A DNA stretch of 61,867 nt. It comes from Streptomyces huasconensis (GTDB lineage: Bacteria; Actinomycetota; Actinomycetes; Streptomycetales; Streptomycetaceae). A program made the position numbers and the translations under genes. Position 1 is the stretch's first letter. Every line of letters begins with the position of its first letter. The stretch lies in contig RBWT01000017.1 in assembly GCA_004010275.1 (NCBI GenBank), positions 1 through 61,867 of the forward strand. Reading direction: 5' to 3'. Positions 46,963 to 56,278 of this stretch are shown piece by piece. Under the pieces are notes generated by a model. That model made no database searches, was not told the origin of the DNA, and was given only the letters and a program-made list of their open reading frames with translations.

Positions 46963-48393
46963 ATGAACGCCCACGACGGCATGTACAAGGCCCCCGACGG
47001 CAGGTACGAGGCCCGCGACGGCATGTACATCGACGGGGCCTGGCGCCCGGCCACGGGCACCGACACGATCACGGTCGTCGACCCGGCGGACGAACAGCCC
47101 CTCGGCCAGGTCCCCGCCGGCACCGCCGAGGACGTCGACGCCGCGGTGAGCGCCGCCCGTGCCGCCCTGCCCCGCTGGGCCGCCACGCCGCCCGCCGAGC
47201 GCGCGGCCCTGATCGGCGCGCTCCGCGACCGGCTCGTCGCCCGCAAGGACGAGATCGCCGCGACCGTCACCGCCGAGCTGGGCGCACCGCTCCCGTTCGC
47301 GCAGGCCGTGCACGCCGGGGTGCCGATCGCCGTCTGCGGTTCGTACGCCGAACTGGCCGCGACGCACCCCTTCGAGGAGAAGGTGGGCAACTCCACCGTC
47401 TACCTGGAACCGGTCGGCGTGGTCGGCGCGATCACCCCCTGGAACTACCCCCTCCACCAGATCGTCAACAAGGTGGCCCCCGCGCTGGCGGCGGGCTGCA
47501 CGGTGGTGCTCAAGCCCGCCGAGGACACCCCGCTCACCGCCCAGCTCTTCGCCGAGGCCGTGCACGAGGCGGGTGTCCCGGCGGGTGTCTTCAACCTCGT
47601 CACCGGCCTCGGCCCAGTCGCGGGCCAGGCCCTCGCCGAGCACGAGGGCGTCGACCTCGTCTCGTTCACCGGTTCGACGGCGGTCGGCAGGCGGATCGGC
47701 GCCACCGCGGGCGCGGCGGTCAAGCGCGTCGCCCTGGAGCTGGGCGGCAAGTCCGCCAACGTCATCCTGCCGAGCGCCGACCTCGCCAAGGCCGTGGCCG
47801 TCGGCGTCGCGAACGTCATGTCCAACTCCGGCCAGACGTGCAGCGCGTGGACCCGCATGCTGGTGCACACCGACCGGTACGACGAGGCGGTGGAGCTGGC
47901 CACCGCCGCCGCGGCCAAGTACGGCCCCCGCATCGGCCCCCTCGTCAACGCCAAGCAGCAGGAGCGCGTCCGGGGCTACATCGAGAAGGGCGTCGAGGAG
48001 GGCGCCCGGCTGGTGGCGGGCGGCCCCGAAACGCCCAAGGACCAGGGCTACTTCGTCCGGCCGACCGTCTTCGCCGACGTCACCCCGGAGATGACCATCG
48101 CCCAGGAGGAGATCTTCGGCCCCGTGCTCTCCCTCATCCGCTACGAGGACGAGGACGACGCCCTGCGGATCGCCAACGGCACGGTGTACGGTCTCGCGGG
48201 CGCGGTCTGGGCGGCCGACGACGCGGAGGCGGTGGCCTTCGCCCGCCGCATGGACACCGGCCAGGTCGACATCAACGGCGGCGGCTTCAACCCCCTCGCC
48301 CCCTTCGGCGGTTACAAGCAGTCGGGGGTCGGGCGCGAGCTGGGCGCGCACGGCCTGATGGAGTACCTCCAGACGAAGTCGCTCCAGTTCTGA
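46963..48393 (+). CDS. NAD(P)-dependent aldehyde dehydrogenase
   Basis: This intact 476-residue enzyme has the nucleotide-binding region ([23 protein letters not shown]), general base Glu259 ([11 protein letters not shown]), catalytic Cys293 (SNSGQTCSA) and the closing [11 protein letters not shown] and [13 protein letters not shown] blocks. The N-terminus carries three short repeats of DG(M/R)Y ([19 protein letters not shown]), which are unusual. GGAGGAG precedes the ATG. It lies 58 bases upstream of an alcohol dehydrogenase, so the pair may oxidise an alcohol through its aldehyde to an acid. The promoter contains a palindrome shared with the acyl-CoA dehydrogenase promoter. Confidence 0.92.
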   Translation: MNAHDGMYKAPDGRYEARDGMYIDGAWRPATGTDTITVVDPADEQPLGQVPAGTAEDVDAAVSAARAALPRWAATPPAERAALIGALRDRLVARKDEIAATVTAELGAPLPFAQAVHAGVPIAVCGSYAELAATHPFEEKVGNSTVYLEPVGVVGAITPWNYPLHQIVNKVAPALAAGCTVVLKPAEDTPLTAQLFAEAVHEAGVPAGVFNLVTGLGPVAGQALAEHEGVDLVSFTGSTAVGRRIGATAGAAVKRVALELGGKSANVILPSADLAKAVAVGVANVMSNSGQTCSAWTRMLVHTDRYDEAVELATAAAAKYGPRIGPLVNAKQQERVRGYIEKGVEEGARLVAGGPETPKDQGYFVRPTVFADVTPEMTIAQEEIFGPVLSLIRYEDEDDALRIANGTVYGLAGAVWAADDAEAVAFARRMDTGQVDINGGGFNPLAPFGGYKQSGVGRELGAHGLMEYLQTKSLQF

Positions 48394-48451
48394 GCGGTCC
48401 GCGTCCGAACCGGAGCCCGAGCCCGAGTCCGTCCGCTTCCCCAAGGAGTAC

Positions 48452-49536
48452 GTGAACGTGGTCCGCGCCGCCATCCTCCCCGCCGTCGGCTCCCCGCTGG
48501 AGATCGCCGACATCGAGCTGCCGGAGCCCGGCCCCGGCCAGGTGCGGGTGCGTCTCGCCGCAGCCGGGGTCTGCCACTCCGACCTGTCCCTGTCCAACGG
48601 CACGATGCGGGTCCCGGTGCCCGCCGTCCTCGGCCATGAGGGCGCGGGCACGGTGGTCTCGGTGGGTGAGGGCGTCACCGGGGTCGCCCCCGGTGACGGC
48701 GTCGTCCTGAACTGGGCGCCGTCCTGCGGGAATTGCCACGCCTGTTCGCTCGGCGAGGTGTGGCTCTGCGCCAACGCCCTCGCGGGTGCCGGCGACGTCT
48801 ACGCGCGGCGGCCGGACGGCACGGATCTGCACCCCGGCCTGAACGTCGCCGCGTTCGCCGAGGAGACCGTGGTCTCGCAGCGGTGCGTCCTGCCGGTGCC
48901 GGACGGCGTCCCGCTCACCGACGCGGCCCTGCTCGGCTGCGCCGTCCTGACCGGGTACGGCGCCGTGCACCACTCGGCGAAGGTCCGCGCCGGCGAGAGC
49001 GTCGCGGTGTACGGCGTGGGCGGGGTGGGCCTCGCCACGCTCCAGGCGGCCCGCATCGCCGGTGCCTCGCGGATCGTCGCGGTCGACGTCTCCCCGGAGA
49101 AGGAGGAGCTGGCGCGCGCCGCGGGCGCCACCGACTACGTGATCGCCTCGGAGAAGACGGCCCGCGACATCCGCGGGCTCACCGGTGGCCAGGGCGTCGA
49201 CGTCGCCGTGGAGTGCGTGGGCGCGCGGTGACGATCCGCACGGCCTGGGAGTCCACGCGCCGCGGCGGCCGCACCACGGTCGTGGGCATCGGCGGCAAGG
49301 ACCAGCAGGTCACCTTCAACGCCCTGGAACTCTTCCACTGGGGCAGGACCCTGTCCGGCTGCGTCTACGGCAACTCCGACCCGGCGGTGGACCTGCCGGT
49401 CCTCGCCGAGCACATCCGGGCGGGCCGCCTCGACCTGGGCGCCCTGGTGACCGACCGGATCGCCCTCGACGGCATCCCGGCCGCCTTCGAGCACATGCTC
49501 GCGGGCAAGGGCGGCCGGGCGCTGGTCATCTTCTGA
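48452..49536 (+). CDS. Zinc-dependent alcohol dehydrogenase, frame broken
   Basis: This MDR-family enzyme of about 362 residues has catalytic zinc ligands in GVCHSDLSL and GHEGAG, the structural zinc cluster in CGNCHACSLGEVWLC and the nucleotide loop GVGGVGLATLQAARIAG. The C-terminal half continues after one break near 49226 (VECVGRAVTIRTAW after correction) to GKGGRALVIF. Cys-rich lobes and length fit class III-like or aryl-alcohol dehydrogenases. The GTG start has AAGGAG upstream. It is probably co-transcribed with the aldehyde dehydrogenase before it. Confidence 0.9.
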
Positions 49537-49572
49537 CCGGGCCGTCGGACGGCCGCAGCGGCGGGGGCCCGG

Positions 49573-50599
49573 TCAGGCCGTGCCGGGCGAACCGCCGAGC
49601 CGGGGAAAGGACTTGGCCCCCGCCAGGAACACCAGCGTCGTCAGCACGAACGGCCAGGTGAAGGTGTGCCCGCCGGACGGCGCGCAGAGCGCCGCCACGG
49701 CCGGGCCTGCCACCGACGCGGCGCCGGCGCCCACGAGCGCGTACGCGAGAGTCGCGGGCCGCGCGGGCAGGAAGCGCCGCACAGGGCGAGGGCGACGAGC
49801 ACGGAGTTGTACCCGGCCGTGCCGTCGGCGATCCGCTCGGCGGGCGCGCCCAGCGCCCACGCCGTGGCGAGCCCGACGCGCCGCCGAGGCACGCCACGCC
49901 CGCCGCGCGCCGGTCGGCGAGAAGGAGGCCGAGGAGCAGGAGGGCACCCACGTACCACTGCGGCATGAAGAAGATCTCGGCGAAGCCGGCGAAGAAGCCC
50001 CGGGCCAGCTCCGCGGGCCGGACCGCCGTGGTGCCGGTCGCGGGCCCCGGGAGTGCCGCGAGCCCCTCGCCGTGGTGCCAGACATGCCGGAAGCCCGGCG
50101 CGGCCAGGGTCATGGCGCTCGCGACCAGGCAGTACGGCAGCGTGAGCGACGGCAGGCCCCAGGTGCCCAGGAGGCGGACCACGGCCGCGGTCACGACCGT
50201 GACGACCACGCAGCCCGCGACCGCGAGCAGCGCCGTCGAGAGGTGGTGCGCGCCCAGGAACACCGCGAGACACAGCGCTGTCAGGCAGGCGTTGAACCCT
50301 TCGAGACCGGTTCCGACACGGTCGCGGTCCACGCCGAGGAACCGCGCGGTGGCCGTCCCCACGGCGGTGCCGGCCAGGGCGTAGAGCGCGTACTCCCAGC
50401 CGGCCGCGGCGAGCGCGAGGCAGAAGACCGCGCCCGCGAGGGCGCTCGGCAGGAAGGTGACCTGGGCCTGCCCGCGCAGCACCTGGACGGCGAAGCCGCG
50501 GAGCCGGGGCGGCCCGAGGACCCGCACCCCGGCCCGCGCCGACCCCTGTGGGGCCTTCCCCGGGCCTTCGGCGTCCAGCGCATCCGTCGCGTGCACCAC
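49573..50599 (-). CDS. Urea transporter (UT family), frame broken
   Basis: This polytopic protein of about 342 residues has UT-family features: a first half with GFNACLTALCLAVFLGAHHLS and LPSLTLPYCLVASAMTLAAPG, and a second half with FFAGFAEIFFMPQWYVGALLLLGLL, AGYNSVLVALALCG and HTFTWPFVLTTLVFLAGAKSF. These internal repeats form the channel for facilitated urea passage. Breaks near 49882 and 49785 split the second half. The GTG start has GGGAG upstream. It is divergent from a TetR gene across a short region with palindromes. Confidence 0.82.
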
Positions 50600-50651
50600 G
50601 GCAACTCCCGCGTTACGTCCGTGCCGACAGAACGGCCCCGGTGGAAGGGGG

Positions 50652-50695
50652 CCACTGTATTACTGTCATCGTAGTGGTAGGGGCGTAGTACTACG
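50652..50695. promoter_or_regulatory. Palindromes between the urea transporter and TetR genes
   Basis: CGTAGTACTACG (50684-50695) is a perfect 12-bp palindrome 14 bases before the TetR start. An outer inverted repeat CCACT ... AGTGG (50652-50677) lies next to it. Both are candidate operators of the adjacent TetR protein. Confidence 0.55.
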
Positions 50696-50709
50696 GTTGG
50701 AGTGTCGGC

Positions 50710-51285
50710 ATGGTGCGCAGGAACGACGAACGGCGGGCGGCCCTGGTCGACGCCGCCATCGAGGTGCTGGCCAGGGAGGGTGCCCGCGGGCTGACCTTCC
50801 GCTCGGTCGACACCGAGGCCGGCGTGCCCACCGGCACGGCCTCCAACTACTTCGCCAACCGCGACGACCTGCTGACCCAGGCCGGCGCCCGGGTCTACGA
50901 ACGGCTCCGGCCCAGCGAGGAGGAGGTCGAGCGCCAGCGCACCGCCAAGCGGGACAAGGACACCTACGCGGACCTCATGCGCGAGGTCCTCGGGCGGGTC
51001 AGCGGCTTCCGCACCGGCTATCTCGCCCTGCTGGAACTGCGCCTGGAGGCCACCCGCCGCCCGGACCTGCGCGCCGTCCTCACCGAGCGCGTCCGGGCGG
51101 ACCTCGACGCCAACGTCGCCTACCACGAGGGTTCCGGCCTGCCCGGCGACGCGACCGCCGTGCGGCTGCTCCACCTGGCCTTCAACTGGCTCATCGTGGA
51201 GCAGCTCACGCTGCCGGACGTGCTCTCGGAGGCCGAGCGCGACGCGCTGGTGGCCGCGGCGGTGGAGCGCATCGTCACGGAGTGA
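50710..51285 (+). CDS. TetR-family regulator divergent from the urea transporter
   Basis: This intact 191-residue protein has an N-terminal helix-turn-helix (ALVDAAIEVLAREGARGLTFRSVDTEAGVPTGTASNYFANRDDLL). The helical ligand domain carries GFRTGYLALLELRLEATRRPDL and FNWLIVEQLTLPDVL, a pattern common in regulators of small transport or metabolic units. Placement suggests control of the urea transporter and of itself through the palindromes just upstream. The ATG follows GGTTGGAG with normal spacing. Confidence 0.88.
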   Translation: MVRRNDERRAALVDAAIEVLAREGARGLTFRSVDTEAGVPTGTASNYFANRDDLLTQAGARVYERLRPSEEEVERQRTAKRDKDTYADLMREVLGRVSGFRTGYLALLELRLEATRRPDLRAVLTERVRADLDANVAYHEGSGLPGDATAVRLLHLAFNWLIVEQLTLPDVLSEAERDALVAAAVERIVTE

Positions 51286-51309
51286 CGGCCCGGAGGCGGC
51301 CCGCCTGCC

Positions 51310-52019
51310 CTAGAGGTCATCGATGCCGAGGTGGGCGGCGAGGGCCCGTGCCCCGGCGGGCGTGACCCGCACGGCGCGCTGCGAGCCGATCCGCGCGTAC
51401 CACCCCGTCGGCGAGCGCGTGCGCGCACAGCGCCGCGCCGGCGACCCCGGCCAGATGGGGGCGGCGCTCGGTCCAGTCCAGGCAGGCGCGGGCCGGCGGC
51501 CGGCGTCCTCGCGCGCCAGGTCGATGCCCAACTCCCCGAACCACGCCACGCCTTGGTCGGTCAGGGCGAAACCGGTGTCCTGCCGCAGCAGGCCGCGCGA
51601 GGTCATCGCCCCGGTGATCGTGATCCCGAGCCGTCCCGCCAGGTGGTCGTAGCAGGTGCGGCCCCGCGCCATCGCGCTGCCGCGCCGGACTCGCGCAGCG
51701 TACGGGGCTGAACCGGGGCCCCGGGCAGCGCGTGGGCGGCGAGATTCTCGACGAGCTGGGCGACCCCAGCGTCGGCGAGCCGCACGTAGCGGTGGCGGCC
51801 CTGCCGCTCCTCGGCGAGCAGCCCGCCCGCGACCAGCTTGCCCAGGTGCTCGCTCACCGTCGACGCGGCGACCCCCGCGTGCCGCGCCAGCTCACCGGCG
51901 GTCCAGGCCCGCCCGTCGAGCAGCGCGAGCAGGCACGCGGCGCGTGTGCCGTCCGCCAGGAGCGCCGCGAGCGAGGCGAGGGCGGCGGCGCCGGTGTTCT
52001 TGCCGGTTCGTGGCGTCAT
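51310..52019 (-). CDS. ArsR-like winged-helix regulator, frame broken
   Basis: This product of about 236 residues has an ArsR-type DNA-binding domain at the N-terminus (ALLADGTRAACLLALLDGRAWTAGELARHAGVAASTVSEHLGKLVAGGLL, then RHRYVRLAD). A second half contains CYDHLAGRLGITITGAMTSRGLL, VAWFGELGIDL, a segment around ACLDWTERRPHLAGVAGAALC and a closing VTPAGARALAAHLGIDDL. This arrangement fits the larger actinobacterial ArsR-like proteins. The shared CLDWTERRPHLAG block is conserved in that group as I recall. Breaks lie near 51670, about 51490 and about 51400. The ligand is unknown. Confidence 0.75.
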
Positions 52020-52074
52020 GCGTCCACCTTGCCGGACGGACACTTCGGTGGGCGCCGAAACGGCCCCCGAGCCG

Positions 52075-52730
52075 TCAGTGCTCCCGTACTCCGCCGCCCA
52101 CCTGCTCGTACTGCGACGTCAGCCCGTCGAGCAGGGCCCTGAGGCCCGTCTCGAAGGCGCGGTCTCGATGATCTGCTGGCGGTCCGCGAGGAGGTGGGCC
52201 TGGCCGAGGTGGGGGTAGTCCGCCGGGTCGTACGCCGTCTCGTCGTCCACGAAGCCGCCGGCGAAGGAGCCGAGCGCGGAGCCCATGATGAAGTACCGCA
52301 TCAGCGCGCCGATCGACGTGGCCTGCGCGGGCGGCCAGCCCGCGTCGACCATCGCCCCGAACATGGCGTCCGCGAGCCGCAGTCCGGCCGGGCGGCGGCC
52401 GGGGCCGCGGGCGAGCACCGGAACGATGTTCGGATGCCGGGTGAGCGCGGCCCGGTAGGAGACCGCCCAGTCGTGCAGCGCCGTACGCCAGTCGCGCCCG
52501 TCGGCGGCATCGAACATCGACAGGTCGACCTGGGCGCTCACCGAGTCGGCGACCGCCTCCAGGATCTGGTCCTTGGTGCGGAAGTGGTTGTAGAGGGACG
52601 GCCCGCTGACGCCGAGCTCGGCGGCGAGCCGGCGCGTGGAGACGGCCGCGAGGCCCTCCGCGTCCACGAGGGCGCACGCCGTCTCGACGATGCGTTCTCG
52701 GCTGAGGAGGGGCTTGCGCGGTCGGGCCAT
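52075..52730 (-). CDS. TetR-family regulator divergent from acyl-CoA dehydrogenase, frame broken
   Basis: This protein of about 218 residues has a TetR DNA-binding domain (RERIVETACALVDAEGLAAVSTRRLAAELGVSGPSLYNHFRTKDQIL) and a C-terminal TetR_C-type domain (TALHDWAVSYRAALTRHPNIVPVLARGP, MRYFIMGSALGSFAGGF). One break near 52160 joins QQIIETA to FETGLRALLDGL. It faces the acyl-CoA dehydrogenase gene across 91 bases holding a 19-bp palindrome, which is the natural candidate operator. The same palindrome lies before the aldehyde dehydrogenase gene 6 kb away. Confidence 0.86.
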
Positions 52731-52756
52731 GCGGCACATAGTAGGGCTGCCAACAG

Positions 52757-52775
52757 AAACTAGCAGTGCTAATTT
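52757..52775. promoter_or_regulatory. 19-bp palindromic operator between TetR and acyl-CoA dehydrogenase genes
   Basis: AAACTAGCAGTGCTAATTT contains the perfect inner palindrome TAGCA-G-TGCTA. It sits 26 bases from the TetR start and 46 bases before the dehydrogenase start. It matches the site at 46913-46931. Confidence 0.7.
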
Positions 52776-52821
52776 AAAACTCCACGTACTCGCCGTAACC
52801 CGACGTGAAGAGGTGCCCACG

Positions 52822-53973
52822 ATGAATCTGGAGCTGAGCGAGGAGCAGACTGCCGTCCGCCGGCTGGCCGAGGACTTCGTCGCGCGCGAGATCGCCCCGC
52901 ACGTCGTCGAGTGGGACCGCGCCGAGAGCGTCGACCGGGCCCTCGTGAAGAAGCTCGGCGAGGTCGGCTTCCTCGGGCTCACCATCGACGAGGAGTACGG
53001 CGGCTCGGGCGGCGACCACCTCGCGTACTGCCTGGTCACCGAGGAGCTGGGCCGGGGCGACTCCTCCGTGCGCGGCATCGTCTCCGTCTCGCTCGGCCTC
53101 GTCGCCAAGACCATCGCGTCCTGGGGCAGCGAGGCGCAGAAGCGGCAGTGGCTGCCGGGGCTCACCTCGGGGGAGTACGTGGGGTGCTTCGGGCTCACCG
53201 AACCCGGCACCGGCTCCGACGCGGGAAACCTCGCCACCCGGGCCGTGCGCGACGGCGACGACTACGTCATCAACGGCACCAAGATGTTCATCACGAACGG
53301 CACGTGGGCCGACGTCGTGCTCCTGTTCGCGCGGACGAACGACACCCCGGGGCACAAGGGCGTCTCCGCCTTCCTCGTCCCCACCGACACGCCCGGCCTC
53401 GGCCGCCGCACCGTCCACGGCAAGCTCGGCCTGCGCGGCCAGGCCACCGCCGAACTCGTCCTGGAGGACGTCCGCGTCCCGGCGTCGGCCATGCTGGCGC
53501 CCGAGGGCAAGGGCTTCTCCGTCGCCATGTCGGCGCTGGCCAAGGGCCGCATGTCGGTGGCCGCGGGCTGCGTCGGCATCGCCCAGGCCGCCCTGGACGC
53601 CGCGGTGAAGTACGCGGGCGAGCGTGAGCAGTTCGGCAGGACCATCGCCCACCACCAGCTGGTCCAGGAGCTGATCAGCGACATAGCGGTGGACGTGGAC
53701 GCCGCCCGCCTGCTGACCTGGCGGGTCGCCGACCTCATCGACCGCGGGCAGCCCTTCGCCACCGAGTCCTCCACCGCCAAGCTCTTCGCCTCGGAGGCCG
53801 CCGTGCGCGCCGCCAACAACGCCCTCCAGGTCTTCGGCGGTTACGGCTACATCGACGAGTACCCGGCGGGCAAGCTGCTGCGGGACGCCCGCGTGATGAC
53901 GCTCTACGAAGGCACCAGCCAGATCCAGAAGCTGGTCATCGGCCGCGCGCTGACCGGAGTCTCGGCGTTCTGA
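52822..53973 (+). CDS. Acyl-CoA dehydrogenase
   Basis: This intact 383-residue flavoenzyme introduces the alpha-beta double bond into an acyl-CoA. Signatures are CFGLTEPGTGSDAG and YVINGTKMFITNGTWAD for flavin and substrate binding, EREQFGRTIAHHQLVQ, the GGYGYIDEYPAGKLLRDARVMTLYEGTSQIQ block and the probable catalytic base Glu363 in LYEGTS. The last blocks fit short- or branched-chain members. GAAGAGG precedes the ATG. It is divergent from its likely TetR repressor. No other fatty-acid gene is directly downstream. Confidence 0.93.
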   Translation: MNLELSEEQTAVRRLAEDFVAREIAPHVVEWDRAESVDRALVKKLGEVGFLGLTIDEEYGGSGGDHLAYCLVTEELGRGDSSVRGIVSVSLGLVAKTIASWGSEAQKRQWLPGLTSGEYVGCFGLTEPGTGSDAGNLATRAVRDGDDYVINGTKMFITNGTWADVVLLFARTNDTPGHKGVSAFLVPTDTPGLGRRTVHGKLGLRGQATAELVLEDVRVPASAMLAPEGKGFSVAMSALAKGRMSVAAGCVGIAQAALDAAVKYAGEREQFGRTIAHHQLVQELISDIAVDVDAARLLTWRVADLIDRGQPFATESSTAKLFASEAAVRAANNALQVFGGYGYIDEYPAGKLLRDARVMTLYEGTSQIQKLVIGRALTGVSAF

Positions 53974-54033
53974 GTACGTGGCTGAGTAGCCGAGCGGATG
54001 TCGCGGGCGGCGCGCTGCCCGATGCTTTCCCCC

Positions 54034-54321
54034 ATGACTGAGCCGCGCATCAAACAGCAGAGCACCACGGCGTTCTACGGCCAGGCCATCGCGTCCTTCG
54101 CCGTCGCCCTGGCCGCCGTGTCCATCGGGATCGGATACCTGGACGCCTCCGCCTGGGTGCGGGCCTTCCTCGCCATCTCGGTGCTGTACCTGACGACCTC
54201 CGCCTTCACCCTCTCCAAGGTGATCAGGGACCGCCAGGAGGTGGACCAGATCGTCAGCAGGGTCGACCAGGCCCGCGTCGACAAGCTGCTCGCCGAGCAC
54301 GACCCGTTCACCAAGGTGTGA
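54034..54321 (+). CDS. yiaA: YiaA/YiaB family membrane protein
   Basis: This intact 95-residue protein has two membrane segments (FYGQAIASFAVALAAVSIGIGYL and WVRAFLAISVLYLTTSAFTLS) and a charged cytoplasmic C-terminus (KVIRDRQEVDQIVSRVDQAR). This is the YiaA/YiaB pattern, a family without a known activity. The ATG at 54034 is preferred over an upstream in-frame ATG at 53998, since the conserved start is TEPRIKQQSTTAFYGQA. The ribosome site is weak. Confidence 0.85.
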   Translation: MTEPRIKQQSTTAFYGQAIASFAVALAAVSIGIGYLDASAWVRAFLAISVLYLTTSAFTLSKVIRDRQEVDQIVSRVDQARVDKLLAEHDPFTKV

Positions 54322-54344
54322 GGCCGGTCCCGGCCGCAGGCCTC

Positions 54345-54358
54345 TAAGCGCTTGCTCA
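54345..54358. promoter_or_regulatory. AAGCGCTT operator before a TetR gene
   Basis: TAAGCGCTTGCTCA contains the perfect palindrome AAGCGCTT and recurs exactly at 55600-55613. It lies 45 bases before the TetR start and is probably its own operator. Confidence 0.6.
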
Positions 54359-54403
54359 CCATCAGGGGTATGGTGTCCCTCCCGAAAAGGCGAAGGAGTG
54401 GAC

Positions 54404-55041
54404 ATGAGCGCGGCGGAGGAGACCGGCGTCGAGGAGCAGCCGTGGGGCGAGGTCAGCCCCGACGCGGCGCGGCGGCTGCTGATCGCCGCCGTCGAGGCCT
54501 TCGCCGAGCGCGGCTACCACGCGACGACGACCCGTGACATCGCGGGCCGCGCGGGGATGAGCCCCGCCGCGCTCTACATCCACTACAAGACGAAGGAAGA
54601 GCTGCTCCACCGCATCAGCAGGATCGGCCACGACAAGGCCCTGGCCATCCTGCGCACCGCGGCGGACGGCGAGGGCACCGCGGCCGAGCGGCTCGCGGCG
54701 GCCGTGCGCTCCTTCGTCGGCTGGCACGCCGCCCACCACATGACCGCCCGCGTGGTGCAGTACGAGCTGGACGCGCTCGGCGAGGAGCACCGCACCGAGA
54801 TCATCGCGCTGCGCCGCCGACGGACGCGGCGGTGCGGGAGATCATCAACGACGGTGTGCGGGCGGGGGAGTTCGACGTCCCGGACGTGCCGGGCACCACG
54901 CTCGCCGTGCTCTCGCTCTGCATCGACGTGGCCCGCTGGTTCAACGTGGCGGGCCGCCGGACGCCCGACGAGGTCGGCGCGCTCTACGCCGACCTCGTGC
55001 TGCGGATGGTGGGCGCGCGACCCGAGGCGTCTCAGCGGTAA
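54404..55041 (+). CDS. TetR-family regulator, frame broken
   Basis: This protein of about 212 residues has the DNA-binding domain (ARRLLIAAVEAFAERGYHATTTRDIAGRAGMSPAALYIHYKTKEELL) and a C-terminal domain whose HHMTARVVQYELDALGEEHRTEIIALRR and VARWFNVAGRRTPDEVGALYADLVLRM blocks recall TetR regulators of fatty-acid and steroid breakdown. One break near 54825 separates the two parts. The ATG at 54404 has GAAGGAG upstream. Its promoter shares a TAAGCGCTTGCTCA site with the MaoC gene promoter, so both are likely its targets. Confidence 0.86.
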
Positions 55042-55088
55042 CGGCGCGCCTCAGCAGTAACAGGATGCCTCAGCGGTAGCGGCGCGGC

Positions 55089-55553
<465 letters not shown>

Positions 55554-55599
55554 GTCCCTGGCCTCCTAGACGTGTGCGACATACACAGACTGCGCAGAC

Positions 55600-55613
55600 T
55601 AAGCGCTTGCTCA
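55600..55613. promoter_or_regulatory. AAGCGCTT operator before the MaoC gene
   Basis: TAAGCGCTTGCTCA is identical to the site at 54345-54358. It lies 47 bases from the MaoC start and 75 bases from the SoxR start on the other strand. Confidence 0.6.
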
Positions 55614-55687
55614 GCATGCGGGGTGTGGGGACGCGTGTCAACGGACCGGCCGCGAGGCCGCGCGGACCGGCCATTAGGGTTCGGGGG

Positions 55688-56155
55688 GTGCCCCAGATTC
55701 CAGAGAAGGTCCATGAACTCACGGTCGGCCAGCTGTCGGCCCGCAGCGGCGCCGCCGTCTCCGCCCTGCACTTCTACGAGTCCAAGGGCCTCATCAGCAG
55801 CCGCCGCACCTCGGGCAACCAGCGCCGCTACCACCGGGACACGCTGCGCCGCGTCGCCTTCATCCGCGCCTCCCAGCGCGTCGGCATCCCGCTCGCCACG
55901 ATCCGCGAGGCCCTCGACTCACTGCCCGAGGAGCGCACCCCCAACCGCGAGGACTGGGCCCACCTCTCGGAGCACTGGCGCGCGGAACTGGACGAACGCA
56001 TCAAGCAGCTGGGCCGCCTGCGCGACCACCTCACGGACTGCATCGGCTGCGGCTGCCTGTCCCTGGAGACCTGCGTACTCTCCAACCCCGACGACGTCTT
56101 CGGCGAACGCCTCACCGGCTCCCGCCTGATGGTGGAACGCCGCGCCCGCCCTTGA
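55688..56155 (+). CDS. soxR: Redox-sensing MerR-family regulator SoxR
   Basis: This intact 155-residue protein has a MerR winged helix ([38 protein letters not shown]), a dimerisation helix and the [2Fe-2S] cluster motif C-x2-C-x-C-x5-C ([12 protein letters not shown]; Cys118, 121, 123 and 129), which is diagnostic of SoxR. In Streptomyces SoxR responds to redox-active metabolites such as actinorhodin. I chose the GTG at 55688, whose residue numbering places the cysteines as in the enterobacterial protein. An upstream in-frame ATG would add about 38 unlike residues. From memory, S. coelicolor SCO1697 is the orthologue. Confidence 0.94.
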   Translation: MPQIPEKVHELTVGQLSARSGAAVSALHFYESKGLISSRRTSGNQRRYHRDTLRRVAFIRASQRVGIPLATIREALDSLPEERTPNREDWAHLSEHWRAELDERIKQLGRLRDHLTDCIGCGCLSLETCVLSNPDDVFGERLTGSRLMVERRARP

Positions 56156-56215
56156 ACGCGGCCGCCCCCGGCCCCCCGGCACCCACCCCCAAGGCCTGCG
56201 GCGAGCCCACCGTCA

Positions 56216-56257
56216 TGCCCGGCGGCACGCAAGCCCCCCATGCCGCGCCGCCGGGCA
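56216..56257. terminator. Hairpin between soxR and the RNA ligase gene
   Basis: TGCCCGGCGGC (56216-56226) pairs perfectly with GCCGCCGGGCA (56247-56257) around a 20-base loop. The genes on either side converge, so it can serve both. Confidence 0.65.
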
Positions 56258-56278
56258 CCCGGCACCCGGCACCTCGGC

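Noticed and set aside
53974..54020. A tRNA-like stretch (ctgagtagccgagcgg) after the acyl-CoA dehydrogenase gene
   Set aside because: It recalls part of a serine or leucine tRNA, but no acceptor stem, anticodon arm or T arm can be folded around it.
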